Below are positions 7,663 through 10,436 of a stretch of 10,436 nucleotides of DNA, piece after piece. Source of the DNA: Comamonadaceae bacterium (GTDB taxonomy: Bacteria; Pseudomonadota; Gammaproteobacteria; Burkholderiales; Burkholderiaceae_C); contig CANIRI010000053.1 in the NCBI GenBank assembly GCA_947469815.1, positions 1 through 10,436 on the forward strand, read 5' to 3'. The translations under genes were made by a program, and so were the position numbers. The notes beneath the pieces were generated by a model, which had not been told where the DNA came from, did no database searches, and saw only the letters and a list, made by a program, of their open reading frames with translations. Each line of letters starts with the position of its first letter. Position 1 is the first letter of the stretch.

Positions 7663-8514
7663 ATGGCAGTGATCAACACCAACGTTAACTCGTTATACGC
7701 CCAAGCATCTTTGAAGAGTAACGCCCGTTCGCAGGCTGCTGCCATGCAGCAGCTGTCCACCGGATCGCGTATCAACAGCGCCAAGGATGATGCTGCCGGC
7801 ATGGCGATCGGTAACTCGATGACCTCCCAGGTACGAGGCTTGGAGGCCGCGATCCGCAACGCCAACGATGGTGTCAACATGATGCAAACCGCCGAGGGCG
7901 CCATGGTTGAGCAGACCAATATGCTCCAGCGCATGCGTGAGTTGGCCGTACAAGCCGCCAACGGAACTTATTCCTCCAAGCAGCGAGGCTACTTGAAAGA
8001 GGAGTTCGTCGCGCTGGCCGGTCAAGTGGACAGCATTGCCAATCAGACGACCTGGAACGGCGAGAAGCTTCTGGATGCAACCTCCAAGATCGGATCCACT
8101 GGCAACTCTGGTTCGTTCGATTTCCAAGTTGGCGACATGTCCGACGCCGTGATCAGCATCGAGATTACAACGGCCTTGACCATGGACTCGCTGGCATCCG
8201 GTGTCACCGCCGAAGATGCGCTCAGCTCGGCAAGCGCCGCCATGGCGACGATTGAGGCGCTCGATGCCGCGCTGGACACGATTAATTCGACCCGCGCCAA
8301 GATCGGCGCTGGAATCAACCGCTTGACCTACGCGTCTGACAACTTAACCAATGTCTCCGCCAACATCCAGGCGTCGCGCAGCACCATCATGGATACCGAC
8401 TACGCGACCGCATCGAGCCAGTTGTCTAAGACGCAAATCATCCAGCAGGCGGCAACCGCCATGTTGGCCCAGGCTAACCAGCAACCCCAGTTTGTGCTTG
8501 CGCTACTGAAGTAA
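7663..8514 (+). CDS. fliC: Flagellin 1 (short FliC), 283 aa
   Basis: Major filament subunit, exported and polymerised under the FliD cap. The N-terminal D0/D1 region (1 to about 140) carries MAVINTNVNSLYAQ, LSTGSRINSAKDDAAGMAIG (31-50) and NMLQRMRELAVQAANGT (86-102). The C-terminal D1/D0 region (about 205-283) carries KIGAGINRLTYA and STIMDTDYATA and ends ALLK. Only about 60 variable residues lie between them, so the outer D2/D3 domains of enterobacterial flagellin are essentially missing. QRMRELAVQ (89-97) corresponds to the segment recognised by TLR5 in enteric flagellins; recognition is not shown here. AGGAGA (7651-7656) is a strong ribosome binding site 6 nt before the start. A sigma28 promoter precedes the gene and a strong terminator follows it. 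Compared with flagellin 2, I count 17 differences in the first 100 residues and near identity over the last 70. Confidence 0.96.
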   Translation: MAVINTNVNSLYAQASLKSNARSQAAAMQQLSTGSRINSAKDDAAGMAIGNSMTSQVRGLEAAIRNANDGVNMMQTAEGAMVEQTNMLQRMRELAVQAANGTYSSKQRGYLKEEFVALAGQVDSIANQTTWNGEKLLDATSKIGSTGNSGSFDFQVGDMSDAVISIEITTALTMDSLASGVTAEDALSSASAAMATIEALDAALDTINSTRAKIGAGINRLTYASDNLTNVSANIQASRSTIMDTDYATASSQLSKTQIIQQAATAMLAQANQQPQFVLALLK

Positions 8515-8533
8515 TCACCGATACCGTTTCGAC

Positions 8534-8597
8534 CCCAGCGAAAGCTGGGTTCTTGACCGTTTCCTGAAAGGCCTGCTGTCACCAGCAGGCCTTTTTT
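8534..8597 (+). terminator. Double hairpin terminator after flagellin 1
   Basis: The main terminator has AAAGGCCTGCTG (8567-8578), loop TCAC and CAGCAGGCCTTT (8583-8594), a perfect 12-bp stem with a T run at 8592-8597. Ahead of it is a second hairpin, CCCAGC-GAAA-GCTGGG (8534-8549), with a GNRA-type tetraloop, about 20 nt after the flagellin stop. The first hairpin lacks its own T run and may protect the 3' end of the mRNA. Flagellin 1 is thus insulated from flagellin 2. Confidence 0.93.
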
Positions 8598-8650
8598 GTT
8601 GTCCGGCTTCCGCCTACAAACAACTACATATTGCAAAAATAAGCGCCAAT

Positions 8651-8712
8651 CGGCAAGCGATAGGCGGCATAACGGCAATCGGGCGGCAAAAGCCTGCCAA
8701 ATAAGCGGCAAA
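8651..8712 (+). promoter_or_regulatory. Phased CGGCAA repeats, candidate activator-binding region
   Basis: The motif CGGCAA occurs at 8651, 8673, 8684 and 8706, so intervals are 22, 11 and 22 nt, close to whole helical turns. A fifth near copy, CGGCAT, is at 8665 and off phase. GGCGGC-AAAA-GCCTGCC (8682-8698) also makes a bulged dyad. The sequence AAATAAGCG appears at 8637-8645 and again at 8699-8707. The array ends only 4 nt before the sigma54 promoter. The arrangement suggests cooperative binding by a sigma54 activator of the FleR/FlrC/FleQ type, but the binding protein is not identifiable from the window. Confidence 0.5.
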
Positions 8713-8716
8713 TATC

Positions 8717-8733
8717 CTGGCACGAGCATTGCT
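8717..8733 (+). promoter_or_regulatory. Predicted sigma54 (RpoN) promoter of flagellin gene 2
   Basis: CTGGCACGAGCATTGCT (8717-8733) fits the sigma54 consensus YTGGCACGRNNNTTGCW at every defined position. The -24 GG is at 8719-8720 and the -12 GC at 8731-8732. Predicted start is near 8744, giving a leader of about 100 nt. Transcription from such a promoter requires an ATP-dependent activator. Confidence 0.93.
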
Positions 8734-8747
8734 TATGTCTATCTCAT

Positions 8748-8779
8748 CAACCGTTAGTTGGACAAATCCGACACGGTTG
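8748..8779 (+). promoter_or_regulatory. Predicted 5' stem-loop in the flagellin 2 leader
   Basis: CAACCGT (8748-8754) pairs perfectly with ACGGTTG (8773-8779). Inside it GTTGGA (8757-8762) pairs with TCCGAC (8767-8772) with one G-U pair, around the loop CAAA. Only a 2-nt bulge (TA, 8755-8756) interrupts the 13-bp structure. It would begin about 4 nt from the predicted sigma54 transcript start, a place where stem-loops can shield mRNA from decay. A smaller hairpin, GCCAG-AAAA-CTGGC (8805-8818), lies 13 nt before the GGAG ribosome binding site (8832-8835). Function is inferred. Confidence 0.55.
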
Positions 8780-8842
8780 GGGTAGTCAAGTTAGTTATGT
8801 ACGGGCCAGAAAACTGGCATTTATTCTTTTTGGAGAAATTTT

Positions 8843-9700
8843 ATGTCAGTCATAAACACCAACGTGAATTCGCTGTTCGCCCAGGGAGCGTTGAAGACCA
8901 ATGCGCGTGTTCAGGCCGTTGCGATGCAGCAGTTGTCGACCGGCTTGCGCGTCAACAACGCCAAGGACGATGCCGCAGGCTTGGCTATTGGTCAAACCAT
9001 GACCTCCCAGGTCAAAGGTTTGGGGATGGCCATCCGCAACGCTAACGACGGTATCAACATGATGCAAACCGCTGAGGGCGCAATGGTCGAGCAGACCAAT
9101 ATGCTGCAGCGTATGCGTGAGCTGGCAGTGCAGGCCGCCAACGGCACCTATTCCAGCAAGCAGCGTGCTTACCTGCAAGACGAATTCACCGCTTTGGGCA
9201 GCCAAATTGACAGTATCGCCCACCAAACCACCTGGAACGGCCAGAAGCTGCTCGATGTGACCTCGACCATCGGCGCGAGCCACTCGGCTGGCAGCTTTGA
9301 CTTCCAGGTCGGCCAAAACGAGAGCCAACTGATCACTGTCAAGATCGATACGCCCATGACCATGTCCGGCTTGGCTGCCGACCTGTCCTCCGTTATCGAC
9401 GACGCACTCATGTCCGCCAGCGCGGGCAGCACCACGATCACTGCCTTGGACGGTGCAATGGACACCATCAATGCGATGCGCGCCAAGATCGGCGCCGGCA
9501 TCAACCGCCTGACCTACGCCGTGGACAACCTGACCAATGTGTCGGCAAACATCCAGGCTTCGCGCAGCACCATCATGGACACGGATTACGCCACGGCGTC
9601 GACCCAGCTGTCCAAGACACAGATCATCCAACAGGCGGCAACGGCCATGTTGGCCCAAGCCAACCAACAGCCACAGGCGGTTTTGTCTTTGCTGAAGTAA
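8843..9700 (+). CDS. fliC: Flagellin 2 (short FliC paralogue), 285 aa
   Basis: Filament subunit closely related to flagellin 1. The N-terminal core has MSVINTNVNSLFAQ, STGLRVNNAKDDAAGLAIG and NMLQRMRELAVQAANGTYSS (residues 86-105). The C-terminal core has AKIGAGINRLTYAVDNLTN and DTDYATASTQLSKTQ and ends SLLK. Differences from flagellin 1 concentrate in the middle, about residues 135-200, the surface-exposed part, for example GASHSAGSFDFQVGQNESQ. It too lacks D2/D3 domains. GGAG (8832-8835) lies 7 nt before the ATG. Unlike flagellin 1 it follows a sigma54 promoter, so it is probably expressed at a different stage. No hairpin with a T run was seen after its stop, so some transcripts may continue into flagellin 3. 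Confidence 0.96.
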   Translation: MSVINTNVNSLFAQGALKTNARVQAVAMQQLSTGLRVNNAKDDAAGLAIGQTMTSQVKGLGMAIRNANDGINMMQTAEGAMVEQTNMLQRMRELAVQAANGTYSSKQRAYLQDEFTALGSQIDSIAHQTTWNGQKLLDVTSTIGASHSAGSFDFQVGQNESQLITVKIDTPMTMSGLAADLSSVIDDALMSASAGSTTITALDGAMDTINAMRAKIGAGINRLTYAVDNLTNVSANIQASRSTIMDTDYATASTQLSKTQIIQQAATAMLAQANQQPQAVLSLLK

Positions 9701-9752
9701 GCCCTTACGGGATATCTGTTCACAAAGTTGACACCCACTAGCTAAAAAAATA

Positions 9753-9769
9753 TTGGAACAGGAATTGCT
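9753..9769 (+). promoter_or_regulatory. Predicted sigma54 promoter of flagellin gene 3
   Basis: TTGGAACAGGAATTGCT (9753-9769) has the invariant GG (9755-9756) and GC (9767-9768) separated by exactly 10 nt, plus a full TTGCT -12 element. The -24 half departs from TGGCACG at two positions. Predicted start near 9780 gives a leader of about 85 nt. One CGGCAA copy lies in that leader at 9823-9828, downstream of the start. No phased repeat array is visible directly upstream. Confidence 0.75.
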
Positions 9770-9864
9770 TAAATCATAAGGTTCCCGCTCAATACAGGAT
9801 TTGAAACTAGCAAACAGATTCCCGGCAATAAGGTAGGGAAACATTTAAAGGACGGAGAAGTACC

Positions 9865-10436
9865 ATGTCAGTCATTAATACCAATGTAAGCGCGCAGTAT
9901 TCGCAAAATGCGATGAAAACCAATTCGCGTGCCATGAGCACGGCGATGGAGCAGCTCTCCACCGGCACCCGCGTCAATTCCGCCAAGGACGATGCGGCTG
10001 GTTTGGCCATTGGTCAGAACATGACCTCGCAAATCCGCGGCCTGAATATGGCGGTTCGCAACCTCAACGACGGTATCAATATGATGCAGACGGCTGAGGG
10101 CGCCATGGTCGAGCAGTCCAATATGTTGCAACGGATGCGCGAGCTGACAGTACAGTCTTTGAACGGCACGTATGACGTGAAGCAAAGAGAATATCTGAAC
10201 GTGGAGTTTCAGGAGCTCAAGACGCAAATTGGCAAAATTGCCACGGAAACGAAATGGAATGATCAGACTTTATTAGATGGCACTACCGCAACATTTACCT
10301 TTCAGGCCGGCCAGTCAAGCGGGCAGGTTATTGATGTCGCCATTGCCAACATGGGTGTTGGCGATGAATCTACGCTGACTATTGCGTCCGCCGCCATCAA
10401 AGATGTGACTTTGGCGACGGCAGCGCTCAATGTGAT
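9865..10436 (+). CDS. fliC: Flagellin 3 (divergent FliC paralogue), 3' end outside window
   Basis: The frame is open from the ATG at 9865 to the window end, giving 190 complete codons without a stop. The N-terminal flagellin core is plain: MSVINTNVSAQYSQNAMKTN at 1-20, AKDDAAGLAIGQNMTSQIRG at 40-59, NDGINMMQTAEGAMVEQSNM at 68-87 and LQRMRELTVQSLNGTYDVKQ at 88-107. It departs from flagellins 1 and 2 from residue 9 on, notably QSLNGTYDVKQREYLNVEF in place of QAANGTYSSKQRxYL, and its variable region after about residue 140 is unrelated by eye. GGAG (9854-9857) lies 7 nt before the start, with AAAGGA just upstream of that. The last visible residues (ATAALNVI) look like the approach to the C-terminal helix, so this is probably another short flagellin of about 270-290 aa; that length is inference. 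Confidence 0.93.
   Translation, partial: MSVINTNVSAQYSQNAMKTNSRAMSTAMEQLSTGTRVNSAKDDAAGLAIGQNMTSQIRGLNMAVRNLNDGINMMQTAEGAMVEQSNMLQRMRELTVQSLNGTYDVKQREYLNVEFQELKTQIGKIATETKWNDQTLLDGTTATFTFQAGQSSGQVIDVAIANMGVGDESTLTIASAAIKDVTLATAALNV

Larger units (their letters stand above)
7663..10436 (+). repeat. Tandem direct repeat of three flagellin genes
   Basis: Genes at 7663-8514, 8843-9700 and 9865-10436 are paralogues in the same orientation. The first two share long conserved stretches at DNA level at both ends, such as 7867-7977 against 9049-9159 and 8290-8480 against 9478-9668, with mostly third-position changes. The third is clearly more distant. Such direct repeats can recombine or exchange sequence by gene conversion. 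Confidence 0.85.

Noticed and set aside
9805..9831. sigma28-like -10 (GGCAATAA) in the flagellin 3 leader
   Set aside because: The expected -35 position holds AACTAGCA, a poor match, and the upstream sigma54 element explains the gene better.
9819..9840. TTCCC...GGGAA pairing in the flagellin 3 leader as a regulatory hairpin
   Set aside because: Only 5 bp around a 12-nt loop; too weak to call.
8846..9844. Long open frame of 332 codons on the - strand opposite flagellin 2
   Set aside because: It mirrors the codon structure of the flagellin gene, resembles no protein family and has no promoter or ribosome binding site; a shadow frame.

Overview
This window is an uninterrupted block of late flagellar genes, all on the + strand. 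Apart from promoter and terminator regions, everything in it encodes structural or assembly proteins of the outer flagellum. The order is flgJ (3' part), flgK, flgL, fliD, flaG and three tandem flagellin genes, the last cut by the window end. Protein style, moderately high GC by eye, FlaG, short flagellins and sigma54/sigma28 promoter motifs suggest a betaproteobacterium, perhaps a Burkholderiales/Comamonadaceae relative. That placement is inference; no sequence search was possible.

Positions 1-7007 look like one transcription unit. FlgJ (rod cap) overlaps flgK by the ATGA tetranucleotide. flgL follows flgK after 23 nt and fliD follows flgL after 37 nt. The unit ends at a clear intrinsic terminator at 7029-7055. 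FlgK and FlgL form the hook-filament junction and FliD caps the filament. FlgK is unusually large at 1329 aa; most of the excess is a central insertion with several 'hook IN'-type motifs. FlgJ has no room for the C-terminal peptidoglycan hydrolase domain found in many proteobacterial FlgJ proteins.

Positions 7056-8597 look like a sigma28 (FliA) block. flaG and the first flagellin each have a match to the TAAAGTTT-N11-GCCGATAA consensus with exactly 11 nt between the boxes. The block ends in a strong terminator at 8567-8597.

Positions 8598-10436 hold flagellins 2 and 3. Each follows a sigma54-type -24/-12 promoter; the one before flagellin 2 is essentially perfect. Upstream of it are helically spaced CGGCAA repeats that look like an activator-binding region. 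The predicted fliC2 leader can fold into a long 5' stem-loop.

Together the window encodes the distal end of the rod/hook/filament pathway. Its most notable points are the oversized FlgK, the split of three flagellins between two alternative sigma factors, and the single-domain FlgJ. No mobile element, CRISPR array, tRNA or rRNA was seen.
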